From NCBI GenBank assembly GCA_045629925.1, contig JAZQSD010000066.1, positions 1 through 8,278 of the forward strand: a stretch of DNA of 8,278 bases, read 5' to 3'. This DNA comes from Brotonthovivens sp045629925. GTDB taxonomy: Bacteria; Bacillota; Clostridia; Lachnospirales; Lachnospiraceae. The notes below the pieces were generated by a model, which saw nothing but the letters and a program-made list of their open reading frames with translations, searched no databases and was not told the origin of the DNA. The translations under genes were made by a program, and so were the position numbers. Every line of letters begins with the position of its first letter. The first letter of the stretch is position 1. Below, in pieces: positions 1 to 6,365 of this stretch.

Positions 1-31
1 ACAGTTCTCCAAACGTTAATCTTCGCGAAAG

Positions 32-44
32 CAACGAGAACTGC
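32..44. repeat. Inverted 13-nt copy of the 3' part of the 85-bp tandem repeat
   Basis: CAACGAGAACTGC here is the exact reverse complement of GCAGTTCTCGTTG, which occurs in each 85-bp repeat unit (160-172, 244-256 and 330-342). The same stretch also pairs locally with CAGTTCTC at 2-9 (GAGAACTG at 36-43), so it could be one arm of a hairpin at the window edge. It may be the remnant of an inverted copy of the repeat, or the left end of a larger composite element whose start lies outside the window. No gene is supported in the first 60 bases. One frame ends with a TAA at 17-19, which could be the tail of an upstream gene, but that cannot be tested here. Confidence 0.5.
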
Positions 45-60
45 AAAAAAGCAAAAAAAC

Positions 61-98
61 ATGGTCTTCGGAAAGTTTACTTTCCGGAGGCCATTTTT
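61..98 (+). terminator. Intrinsic terminator, probably bidirectional
   Basis: The arms ATGGTCTTCGGAAAG (61-75) and CTTTCCGGAGGCCAT (80-94) pair around a TTTA loop with only G-U type mismatches. They are followed by TTTTTAT and, after a short gap, TTTTTT at 105-110. The A-rich flank at 45-59 mirrors the T-rich flank, so the same hairpin has a U-tract in either direction. It probably ends transcription of a gene left of the window and insulates the downstream feo promoter from read-through. Confidence 0.8.
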
Positions 99-110
99 AT
101 TTGCTTTTTT

Positions 111-344
111 ATAGGGCGACTGCCCGTGACCGAGATGAAGCGAAGCGGAATCGAGGTTGGCAGTTCTCGTTGTAGTGAAAAAAGAGAGGAAGGATATAGG
201 GCGACTGCCCGTGACGGAGATGAAGCGAAGCGGAATCGAGGTGGCAGTTCTCGTTGTAGTGAAAAAAAGAGAGGAAGGATATAGGGCGACTGCCCGTGAC
301 CGAGATGAAGCGAAGCGGAATCGAGGTTGGCAGTTCTCGTTGTA
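111..344. repeat. Three tandem copies of an 85-bp intergenic repeat (third copy partial)
   Basis: The copies start at 111, 196 and 281, each with ATAGGGCGACTGCCCGTGAC, so the period is exactly 85 bp. The third copy stops after about 64 bp, at TTGTA. Copy 2 differs from copy 1 by one substitution (GTGACG for GTGACC), loss of a T in CGAGGTTGG, and an extra A in the later A-run; the two indels cancel and keep the period at 85. Each unit contains ACTGCC near its start and GGCAGT about 40 nt later (119-124 and 159-164 in copy 1), which could close a stem. A competing small hairpin, GGGC-GACT-GCCC (114-125), shares some of the same bases. Open frames cross the array on both strands, but they merely repeat the unit and have no credible start, so I read it as non-coding. 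Function is unknown; it resembles a REP-like extragenic element. Confidence 0.9.
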
Positions 345-370
345 ATAACGAAAAGTTTCGTATTCAACTA

Positions 371-399
371 TTGACAAAAAGTGGAAAGAGTGATAATTT
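371..399 (+). promoter_or_regulatory. Sigma-A type promoter of the feo operon
   Basis: TTGACA at 371-376 is a perfect -35. The -10 is either GATAAT at 392-397 (five of six consensus bases, but a short 15-bp spacer) or TAATTT at 394-399 (17-bp spacer, weaker match). Either choice puts the transcription start near 404-407, directly in front of the palindrome at 409-424 and about 40 nt before feoA. The promoter lies immediately after the tandem repeat array. Confidence 0.65.
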
Positions 400-408
400 A
401 TACAGGTG

Positions 409-424
409 GTTAGTTGAAACTAAC
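409..424. promoter_or_regulatory. Candidate metal-repressor operator (perfect palindrome) at the feo promoter
   Basis: GTTAGT-TGAA-ACTAAC is a perfect 6-bp inverted repeat placed just after the predicted transcription start, a typical position for a repressor. The TTAG...CTAA core resembles sites of DtxR/MntR-type metal regulators more than a Fur box; that comparison is from memory. The same half-sites recur as an inverted pair in front of feoB (730-735 and 760-765). As RNA it would be only a weak hairpin, so a DNA operator is the preferred reading. Confidence 0.45.
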
Positions 425-447
425 ACAATCACAGGTGGGGAGAAAAA

Positions 448-660
448 ATGAATTTATTACAAGCTGAGATTGAAAAAGAATATATTATTAAGAGCATTTT
501 GACAGAGGATGAAGAGCTGGACGATTTTCTTTTTTCTCTTGGTTGCTACGCTGGTGAGCCAATCACGGTTATCTCTATGAAAAAGAGTGGATGCGTAGTG
601 GCGGTCAAAGATGCCAGATACAATATAGATAAAGATTTGGCAGCAGCTATTGAAATATAA
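448..660 (+). CDS. feoA: Ferrous iron transport protein A (FeoA)
   Basis: This 70-residue cytosolic protein has the size and pattern of FeoA, the small SH3-like partner of the FeoB iron channel; E. coli FeoA is about 75 residues. Visible family features are the central stretch DFLFSLGCYAGEPITVI (about 26-42), where FeoA proteins have an L-x-x-LG-x-x-x-G-x-x-I/V pattern, and a C-terminal strand-rich part ending in ARYNIDKDLAAAIEI, equivalent to the usual '..R..E A..I.V' end. A GGGGAG ribosome site (437-442) precedes the ATG by 5 nt. It is the first gene of the feo unit, and its iron link rests mainly on the feoB next door. FeoA is thought to modulate FeoB's GTPase or assembly, but its exact role is debated even in model bacteria. 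Confidence 0.9.
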   Translation: MNLLQAEIEKEYIIKSILTEDEELDDFLFSLGCYAGEPITVISMKKSGCVVAVKDARYNIDKDLAAAIEI

Positions 661-690
661 TTTCAAAAAAGATATGGTGAAAGCCATTGC

Positions 691-721
691 AATATAGTGA
701 TCTAGTATCACTATATTTTTT
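691..721 (+). terminator. Intrinsic terminator-like hairpin between feoA and feoB
   Basis: AATATAGTGAT (691-701) and ATCACTATATT (707-717) form a perfect 11-bp stem with a CTAGT loop, running into TTTTTT (716-721). The stem is AT-rich, so it may terminate only partly. It sits 31 nt after the feoA stop and 74 nt before feoB. It could lower feoB expression relative to feoA, protect a short feoA transcript from 3' decay, or act as an attenuator. I see no convincing promoter between it and feoB, so feoB probably depends on read-through. Confidence 0.7.
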
Positions 722-729
722 GAACAAGA

Positions 730-765
730 GTTAGTCACAACAAACCAAAGAGTGTCAAGACTAAC
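730..765. promoter_or_regulatory. Widely spaced inverted repeat GTTAGTC...GACTAAC upstream of feoB
   Basis: GTTAGTC (730-736) and GACTAAC (759-765) are perfect inverted copies separated by 22 nt. Their inner 6-mers GTTAGT and ACTAAC are the two half-sites of the palindrome at the feo promoter (409-424). The half-sites start 30 bp apart here against 10 bp there, a difference close to two helical turns. It may be a second operator for the same regulator, or an RNA stem in the feoB leader. The sequence alone does not decide. Confidence 0.35.
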
Positions 766-794
766 CAAATGCAGATAATTCTAGGAGGTTTAAA

Positions 795-2804
795 ATGAGA
801 ATTGCATTAACAGGTAATCCGAATAGTGGGAAAACCACAATGTACAATGCCTTGACTGGTAGAACAGAACGTGTCGGAAACTGGGCAGGTGTTACTGTTG
901 ACAAGAAAGAAAGTCCGATAAAGAAGATTTATTATAGTGGAAACGAAGAAATACTGGCAATCGATTTGCCAGGGGCTTACTCAATGTCACCTTTTACAGC
1001 AGAAGAAAGCATTACAAGTGCTTATGTGAAGAATGAGCATCCTGATGTAATCATTAATATTGTGGATGCTACGAATTTAAGCAGAAGCTTATTTTTCACC
1101 ACACAGCTTTTGGAACTGGGTATTCCAATGGTTGTTGCGTTGAATAAAAGTGATGTAAACGAAAAGAAAAAAACAAATATCGATGCTGTAGTTCTGGCGC
1201 AAAAGTTAGGATGTCCAGTAGTAGAAACGATATCTACATCTGCAAAAGGTCTTGATAAAGTGGTGCAGGCGGCAACCAATATCGCTGGCAAAGGACAGAA
1301 AGCGCCTTACAAACAGGGAGACATTGACCTTACAGACAAAAATGCTGTAGTAGAAGCGGATAAAAAACGATTTGCTTTTGTAAATGACGTTGTAGCAGAA
1401 GTAGAAACAAGAAAATTTATCACAAACGAAATAAACAAGCAGGATAAAGTGGATGCGATCATTACACACAAGGTGCTTGGTATAATTATCTTTATCTTGG
1501 TTATGTGGGGCGTGTTCTGGGTATCTCAGACCTTCTTAGGCCCAATGATTGCAGACTGGTTGGTAGGTTGGATCGAAAACTTCCAGGGATTTGTTCAGGA
1601 ATCACTTGAGGCTTCAGGAGCCAATGCATTTTTAACATCCTTGCTGTGTGATGGTATTATCGGCGGTGTGGGGGCTGTAGTAGGATTCCTTCCATTGGTA
1701 ATGGTAATGTATTTTTTAATTGCTATTTTAGAAGACTGTGGATACATGGCCCGTGTTTCCGTTGTATTAGATCCGATTGTTAAGAAGGTTGGTTTATCTG
1801 GTAGATCTGTAATCCCATTTATTATTGGATCCGGTTGTGCAATTCCTGGCGTTATGGCGTCTAGAACAATTCGTAACGAAAGAGAACGACGTGTAACAGC
1901 TATGCTGACACCATTCATTCCATGTGGTGCGAAGCTTCCGGTAACTGCTTTGTTTGCAGGCGCATTTTTTGCAGATGCAGGCTGGGTTGCGCCACTTATG
2001 TATTTTGTAGGTATTGGATTCATTATTTTGGGTGCATTGCTGATCAATAAAATCGCGGGACACAAAGTTAGAAAATCTTTCTTTATCATTGAACTTCCAG
2101 AATATAAGGCTCCTAGCATTCCAAAAGCAATACTCTCTATGTTCTCCCGTGCCAAATCATATATTATCAAAGCGGGTACAATCATTTTGGTATGTAATGC
2201 AGTTGTACATATTATGCAGACGTTCAACTGGCAGCTTCAGGTTGTGGAAGAAGGAATGGAAAGTACATCTATTCTGGCGACAATCGCTTCACCAATTGCC
2301 GTGCTGCTGATTCCATTAGGCTTTGGAGCATGGCAGCTGGCTGCAGCGGCTGTAACAGGATTTATTGCCAAGGAAAATGTAGTCGGCACATTGGCTGTAT
2401 GTTTTGCGATGACATCCTTTATCGATACTGAAGAATTAGCATTGATGACAGGAGCAGGTGCGGATGTTGCGGCTGTTATGGGAATGACAAAAATAGCAGC
2501 AATGGCATATTTGATGTTTAACTTGTTTACACCGCCTTGTTTTGCAGCAATGGGTGCAATGAATGCTGAGATTAAGAGTAAGAAATGGCTTGCGGGAGGT
2601 ATCTTATTCCAGTTCGCAATGGGTTATATGATCGCATTCTTTGTATATCAGATTGGTACAATGGTATCCACTGGTGCGGTAGGTGTAGGATTTGTTCCAG
2701 GTCTTATCGCTGTAGTAATCATGATTTTGATCATTGTTGCATTGGTGATAAAAGGCAACAGAAGTATTGCAAAAGATTATAAACTTGGAAGCCGTGCAGC
2801 TTAA
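795..2804 (+). CDS. feoB: Ferrous iron transporter B (FeoB)
   Basis: FeoB imports Fe2+ across the inner membrane; its N-terminal G domain hydrolyses GTP. The G motifs are all present: G1 GNPNSGKT (7-14), the G2 threonine in AGVTVD (Thr34), G3 DLPG (57-60), G4 NKSD (117-120) and G5-like STSAKG (147-152). A helical linker runs to about 225. The membrane part then begins with KVLGIIIFILVMWGVFW and contains two Gate/core regions. GSGCAIPG (345-352) and FIPCGAKLP (374-382) carry conserved cysteines, and GFIAKENVVGTLA (522-534) is a family signature. At 669 residues it is shorter than E. coli FeoB (773) but within the range for Firmicutes, and it appears intact. A strong AGGAGGT (783-789) precedes the ATG. 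It is followed after 48 nt by the Cys-rich accessory gene. Confidence 0.97.
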   Translation: MRIALTGNPNSGKTTMYNALTGRTERVGNWAGVTVDKKESPIKKIYYSGNEEILAIDLPGAYSMSPFTAEESITSAYVKNEHPDVIINIVDATNLSRSLFFTTQLLELGIPMVVALNKSDVNEKKKTNIDAVVLAQKLGCPVVETISTSAKGLDKVVQAATNIAGKGQKAPYKQGDIDLTDKNAVVEADKKRFAFVNDVVAEVETRKFITNEINKQDKVDAIITHKVLGIIIFILVMWGVFWVSQTFLGPMIADWLVGWIENFQGFVQESLEASGANAFLTSLLCDGIIGGVGAVVGFLPLVMVMYFLIAILEDCGYMARVSVVLDPIVKKVGLSGRSVIPFIIGSGCAIPGVMASRTIRNERERRVTAMLTPFIPCGAKLPVTALFAGAFFADAGWVAPLMYFVGIGFIILGALLINKIAGHKVRKSFFIIELPEYKAPSIPKAILSMFSRAKSYIIKAGTIILVCNAVVHIMQTFNWQLQVVEEGMESTSILATIASPIAVLLIPLGFGAWQLAAAAVTGFIAKENVVGTLAVCFAMTSFIDTEELALMTGAGADVAAVMGMTKIAAMAYLMFNLFTPPCFAAMGAMNAEIKSKKWLAGGILFQFAMGYMIAFFVYQIGTMVSTGAVGVGFVPGLIAVVIMILIIVALVIKGNRSIAKDYKLGSRAA

Positions 2805-2852
2805 TATGACAATGATTAAGGAAATCGGAAATAGAAAGGAATTTGCATTGGT

Positions 2853-3029
2853 ATGGCAAATGTCATTATTGTAATTGTGATTGCAGCCATCTTAACTGCG
2901 GCAGTTACATATATCGTTAAAGCAAAAAGAAGTGGTGTGAAATGTATCGGGTGCCCATCAGCAAGAACTTGTAAAGAAGGTATGACCGGCAAAACAAACT
3001 GCTGCTGCTCTGAAATAAAGAGCGATTAA
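2853..3029 (+). CDS. FeoB-associated Cys-rich membrane protein
   Basis: This 58-residue protein begins MANVIIVIVIAAILTAAVTY, a single membrane helix (about 3-22). A basic stretch VKAKRSGVK and a Cys-rich tail follow: CIGCPSARTC at 31-40 and NCCC at 49-52, six cysteines in all. The layout matches the FeoB-associated Cys-rich membrane family that follows feoB in many Firmicutes. The cysteines may bind iron or another metal, but the family's biochemical role is not established. The start is the ATG at 2853; AAAGGA (2835-2840) is a rather distant ribosome site (12 nt), and no better in-frame start exists. It is probably cotranscribed with feoB. Confidence 0.9.
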   Translation: MANVIIVIVIAAILTAAVTYIVKAKRSGVKCIGCPSARTCKEGMTGKTNCCCSEIKSD

Positions 3030-3030
3030 T

Positions 3031-3086
3031 CAGAAGTTGGTCTTGCGAAAATTAGAAAAGGGATTTGTACCAGAAGTTAGTCTTGC
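3031..3086. repeat. 16-bp direct repeat after the feo operon
   Basis: CAGAAGTTGGTCTTGC (3031-3046) and CAGAAGTTAGTCTTGC (3071-3086) differ by one base and are spaced exactly 40 bp start to start. They begin one base after the stop of the Cys-rich gene. The second copy contains GTTAGTC (3076-3082), the same 7-mer as at 730-736 before feoB. It also overlaps a weak stem AAGTT/AACTT (3074-3078 and 3091-3095) that leads into TTTTT and might help end feo transcription. Meaning unknown. Confidence 0.55.
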
Positions 3087-3118
3087 AATCAACTTTTTCG
3101 TGTCAAATTTTTGAAAAA

Positions 3119-3145
3119 TGTAACTTTTCTAAACGAAATGCCGTC
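3119..3145 (+). promoter_or_regulatory. ECF sigma-type promoter of the DUF4358-MBOAT-DHHW operon
   Basis: The -35 is TGTAAC (3119-3124) and the -10 is CGTC (3142-3145), with a 17-bp spacer starting TTTTC. This AAC/CGT architecture is characteristic of Bacillus-type ECF sigma promoters (the sigma X, M, V and W group). It matches the promoter in front of the ECF sigma gene on the opposite strand (7996-7970) in TGTAACTTTTC, in the C before CGTC, and in spacing. An A/T palindrome ATTTTTGAAAAAT (3107-3119) adjoins the -35 and could act as an UP-like element. Transcription would start near 3152, giving a leader of about 25 nt. Confidence 0.75.
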
Positions 3146-3176
3146 TATATAGTTATAAAAGGTAGGAGGGATTTCT

Positions 3177-3797
3177 ATGAAAAAAAGAGTGCTTTGTCTT
3201 ACAGCGTGCCTTTTGTTAGCGCTGGCATGTGTTGGCTGTTCTGATACAGCAGACAAAAAAGATGATACTATGAGTGCAACAACGGAAGAATCTATGAGTG
3301 TGTCAGCAGAAGAATCTATGAGCGCGGTACCTGAACAGGAACAGGCTGTTGTGGAAGAAGAGCCGGGCGCATCCGAACCTTCAAATGATGCAACGGAAGA
3401 AATGAATTTGGAAGAAGTGTTCCAAAAAGGAATGGATTCTTTTGTGGCAAAAAATATAGAGCCACCTTTACTTATTCAGGAAACAGACATTGAATATCTG
3501 GAGAACTTTTATCCAGGAATCGGATATGCAAACATTAAACAGATGTACATAGCAATGGCACCTGTTACTAACGCGCCAATGGAAGTTGCATTAATTGAGG
3601 TAGCGGACAGTTCAGATGTTGCAGCAATTCGCGATATTTTCCAGGAAAGAATTGATGCAAGAGCAAACGACACAACATATCCGGAAGACAGTGCTGTGTG
3701 GAAGGAAAATGGAATCGTTACGCTCAGAGGCAACTACATTTTTATGGCAGTAATGACAAATGATTACGGTATTCCAGAAGAATTTATATTAGACTAA
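3177..3797 (+). CDS. DUF4358 domain lipoprotein
   Basis: This is a predicted surface lipoprotein of 206 residues. The signal peptide has KKR followed by a hydrophobic stretch and a lipobox ending CVGC, so Cys21 would be lipidated. Residues 22-75 are an acidic, Ser/Glu-rich linker with a small repeat (TEESMS 36-41, AEESMS 44-49), probably a flexible tether. Residues about 77-200 fit DUF4358, a domain of unknown function common in Clostridia lipoproteins, with a core around YPGIGYANIKQMYIAMAPV and a helix DVAAIRDIFQERIDAR. AGGAGGG (3164-3170) lies 6 nt before the ATG. The MBOAT gene follows after 24 nt, and DUF4358 lipoproteins often sit beside MBOAT/DHHW pairs, which suggests a role in the same acylation apparatus. 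No enzymatic motif is visible. Confidence 0.85.
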   Translation: MKKRVLCLTACLLLALACVGCSDTADKKDDTMSATTEESMSVSAEESMSAVPEQEQAVVEEEPGASEPSNDATEEMNLEEVFQKGMDSFVAKNIEPPLLIQETDIEYLENFYPGIGYANIKQMYIAMAPVTNAPMEVALIEVADSSDVAAIRDIFQERIDARANDTTYPEDSAVWKENGIVTLRGNYIFMAVMTNDYGIPEEFILD

Positions 3798-3821
3798 TCA
3801 GTAGATTAGAATGAGGTTTTT

Positions 3822-5225
3822 ATGGTATTTTCAACGCCGGTTTTTTTGTTCGGTTTTTTAGTCTTGACATTGCTAGTGTACTATACCATGCCGTTAAAAT
3901 GGAGGAACGCAGTGTTGCTGTGTTCCTCTTTGTTTTTTTATTTTTGGGGAGAACAGAAATATATTATCATTATGCTTCTGTCTGTCTTAATAGATTATTC
4001 CCATGGCTGGTTGGTAGACCATTTTAAAAAGAAGAACGCAGACAAACTTGCCAAAATGGCAGTGGCATCTTCTGTGATTTTTAATCTTGCTATTTTATTT
4101 GTATTTAAATACTGGGATTTTGCCGCAGGTTCCCTTAATAAGATTGACGGAATAGATCTGCCGATTCTGGGAGCGGCACTTCCACTGGGAATCTCTTTCT
4201 ATACCTTTCAGACAATGAGCTACACGATAGATGTATATCGAGGAGATGCGCAAAGACAGAAGAATCTCCTTCGTTTTGGAACCTTTGTCACTTTGTTTCC
4301 GCAGCTGATTGCAGGGCCGATTATCAAATACAAAGATGTTGGAGAGCAGATAAACCACAGAATACACAGTGTAGAACGGTTTGCATCCGGGGTATACATT
4401 TTTATGACAGGCCTGGCGAAAAAGCTGTTGCTTGCCAATAACATTGGACAGCTGTGGGACAGTTACAAGATGATGTCTCCAGCGGAGATGAGTGTTGGCG
4501 GAGCATGGCTTGGGGTTCTGGCATTTTCTTTTCAGATTTATTTTGATTTCTCCGGATATTCCGATATGGCCATTGGTCTGGGAAGAATGTTCGGATTTGA
4601 GTTTATGGAAAATTTCCGATATCCATACATTGCCAAAAGTATTACAGAGTTTTGGAGGAGATGGCATATTTCGTTATCTACCTGGTTCCGTGAGTATCTC
4701 TATATTCCGTTAGGCGGAAACCGATGCAAAAAAAGCAGATGGATCTTTAATCTGTTGATTGTGTGGGCCGCCACAGGAATCTGGCATGGTGCCAGCTGGA
4801 ACTATCTGTTGTGGGGATTGTTTTTCTTTGTTGTGCTAGTTGTTGAAAAATTGGTTGCGGGAAAAGTGTTAAAGAAGATACCTGCATTTTTCCAACATAT
4901 CTACACCATCGTTTTGCTGCTTGTCAGCTGGACAATCTTTGCCATAGAGGATATGGAACATTTGCGAGAATATCTGCAGGCGATGTTTGGCTTATCCAAA
5001 GGACCAATCTGGGATGCTTTTGGAACATATAATTTAAAAAATTACGGAATCATTCTTTTGGTATGTATTCTTTGTTCTACGCCGATTTTAAAGACCGGGT
5101 TTAAGAAACTGTCCAAGAAATGGCAAATGGTGTGGACCGTATTTTTGTTGGCAGCGGCTCTATTGATGTGCACGGCATATCTGGTGGCAGGAACATACAA
5201 TCCGTTTCTTTATTTTAGATTTTAG
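3822..5225 (+). CDS. MBOAT family membrane O-acyltransferase (AlgI/DltB-like)
   Basis: A 467-residue polytopic membrane protein of the MBOAT family, which moves acyl (often acetyl) groups across the membrane toward extracellular polymers. Diagnostic features are FWRRWHISLSTWFREYLYIPLGGNR, with the first conserved His at 282, and ATGIWHGASWNYLLWG, with the catalytic His at 322. PLGISFYTFQTMSYTIDVYRG (121-141), FPQLIAGPI (159-167) and QIYFDFSGYSDMAIG (238-252) are also typical of the AlgI group, as is the end YNPFLYFRF. Length is normal for the family. The ribosome site TGAGG is 5 nt before the ATG. Its partner is the DHHW protein 9 nt downstream, an AlgI with AlgJ/AlgX arrangement, so the substrate is more likely an exopolysaccharide or wall glycan than D-alanylated teichoic acid; no dltA or dltC is nearby. 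The real substrate cannot be read from sequence. Confidence 0.93.
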   Translation: MVFSTPVFLFGFLVLTLLVYYTMPLKWRNAVLLCSSLFFYFWGEQKYIIIMLLSVLIDYSHGWLVDHFKKKNADKLAKMAVASSVIFNLAILFVFKYWDFAAGSLNKIDGIDLPILGAALPLGISFYTFQTMSYTIDVYRGDAQRQKNLLRFGTFVTLFPQLIAGPIIKYKDVGEQINHRIHSVERFASGVYIFMTGLAKKLLLANNIGQLWDSYKMMSPAEMSVGGAWLGVLAFSFQIYFDFSGYSDMAIGLGRMFGFEFMENFRYPYIAKSITEFWRRWHISLSTWFREYLYIPLGGNRCKKSRWIFNLLIVWAATGIWHGASWNYLLWGLFFFVVLVVEKLVAGKVLKKIPAFFQHIYTIVLLLVSWTIFAIEDMEHLREYLQAMFGLSKGPIWDAFGTYNLKNYGIILLVCILCSTPILKTGFKKLSKKWQMVWTVFLLAAALLMCTAYLVAGTYNPFLYFRF

Positions 5226-5234
5226 GGAGGCAGT

Positions 5235-6353
5235 ATGAGTCATAGATTTTATAAAATGATAGTGATTATTTTTTGTCTCTACATTGGAGGGATGTTTGTT
5301 CTTGGGATTGCGTTGCCAGATCGCAAATTTTCTGAAATGGAGAATCGATATCTTCAGACACTGCCTAAAGTTTCGGCATCTAGAATAGAATCCGGGAGAT
5401 ATATGGAGGAAATGGAAACGTATATTTCTGATCATGTAGCCTTTCGGGATCAATGGGTGCGTCTGAAAGCTTCCTTTGAAGTTATGGCGGGTAAGGAAGA
5501 AAACAATGGAATTTATTTTGGAGAAGATGGAACCCTTCTTGCGAAGGTTGAAGTAGAAGATGAAGAAAAGTTGTTGGAAAAAACTTCGTATATCAATAAA
5601 CTTGCGGAAAATGTAGATGTTTCGGTTTCCTTCGGTCTCATTCCAACTGCTTCTGAAGTCTGGGAAGAAAAATTACCCGAAGGCGCAAAGACAGCACCGC
5701 AGACACAGTGGATAGAAACACTGTACCAAGCTGTAGATGTAGATACCATTGATTTTTTTGATGGATTGGAGCAGCATCAGGAGGAAGAGATCTTTTACAA
5801 GACAGATCATCACTGGACAAGTCTTGGGGCGTATTACGGAGCGAACGTTATCCTTGAGCACCTACAGATGGAACAAGTTGATTTCTCATCTTATGAAAGC
5901 AGTGTTGTTTCAGAAGAGTTTTATGGAACCAATTATTCCAAGGCTGGAGCGTGGTGGAGTCAGCCGGATGAGATAAGAATCTATGTGCCAGAGCAGGGGA
6001 AATCGGTTCTTTCAAATTTTAAAGGAGAACTGGAAGAGGGGAAGTTATATGATTATTCAAAACTTTCCGAAAAAAACAAGTACGCATTCTTTCTTGGAGG
6101 GAATCAGCCACTTTGCATTGTTTCATCGGCAGGGGTCAATGATCAAAAATTGCTGCTGATTCGAGATTCTTATTCAGATACCCTCGTTCCATTTTTGAGT
6201 GAGCGATTTGGGGAGATTCATTTGTTTGATCTTCGATATAACAGACTTAGTATAAAAGAGTATGTGAAAGAGAATGATATAGATCAGGTTATAGTATTGT
6301 ATAGTTTTGACAATTATCTGAAAGATGACAATCAGTTTTTGTTAGAGCGATAA
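5235..6353 (+). CDS. DHHW family (AlgX/AlgJ-like SGNH) protein
   Basis: A 372-residue membrane-anchored outer-face protein. Residues 6-26 form an N-terminal anchor, followed by the family opening FSEMENRYLQTLP (32-44) and SDHVAFRDQW (65-74). The name-giving motif is DHHW (191-194) within YKTDHHWTSLGAYYGA. In AlgX the catalytic pair is Asp-x-His with a later Ser; the matching residues here would be Asp191, His193 and Ser312 in LLIRDSYSDTLVPF, so the triad looks complete. It probably takes acyl groups handled by the MBOAT protein and places them on an extracellular glycan. GGGAGG (5225-5230) overlaps the last base of the MBOAT stop codon, which implies tight translational linkage. The operon ends here, at the terminator just downstream. 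Confidence 0.9.
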   Translation: MSHRFYKMIVIIFCLYIGGMFVLGIALPDRKFSEMENRYLQTLPKVSASRIESGRYMEEMETYISDHVAFRDQWVRLKASFEVMAGKEENNGIYFGEDGTLLAKVEVEDEEKLLEKTSYINKLAENVDVSVSFGLIPTASEVWEEKLPEGAKTAPQTQWIETLYQAVDVDTIDFFDGLEQHQEEEIFYKTDHHWTSLGAYYGANVILEHLQMEQVDFSSYESSVVSEEFYGTNYSKAGAWWSQPDEIRIYVPEQGKSVLSNFKGELEEGKLYDYSKLSEKNKYAFFLGGNQPLCIVSSAGVNDQKLLLIRDSYSDTLVPFLSERFGEIHLFDLRYNRLSIKEYVKENDIDQVIVLYSFDNYLKDDNQFLLER

Positions 6354-6365
6354 ACATAGTATAAG

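Noticed and set aside
111..344. A CRISPR array
   Set aside because: The 85-bp units are contiguous and nearly identical throughout, with no variable spacers, and no cas gene is nearby.
77..367. Open frames across the tandem repeats (96 codons on minus; 62 codons on plus at 157-345)
   Set aside because: They repeat the 85-bp unit in translation, have no ribosome site or recognisable domain, and overlap a terminator or promoter. They are a product of the repeat structure.
391..405. A Fur box at the feo promoter (TGATAAT)
   Set aside because: Only one half of the 7-1-7 Fur pattern is visible and it coincides with the -10. The GTTAGT/ACTAAC palindrome is the better operator candidate.
751..779. 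A separate feoB promoter with GATAAT at 774-779
   Set aside because: There is no acceptable -35 at 17 bp, and transcription would begin inside the ribosome site of feoB.
1595..2227. A 210-codon minus-strand open frame inside feoB
   Set aside because: It is antisense to the best-conserved part of FeoB and its translation resembles no family; it is explained by codon bias of the true gene.
3074..3098. A terminator for the feo operon
   Set aside because: The stem AAGTT/AACTT has only about five strong pairs with a 12-nt loop before TTTTT. It is too weak to annotate separately, so the feo 3' end remains undefined.
4095..4667. A 190-codon minus-strand open frame inside the MBOAT gene
   Set aside because: It is antisense to conserved MBOAT motifs, without a ribosome site or recognisable domain.
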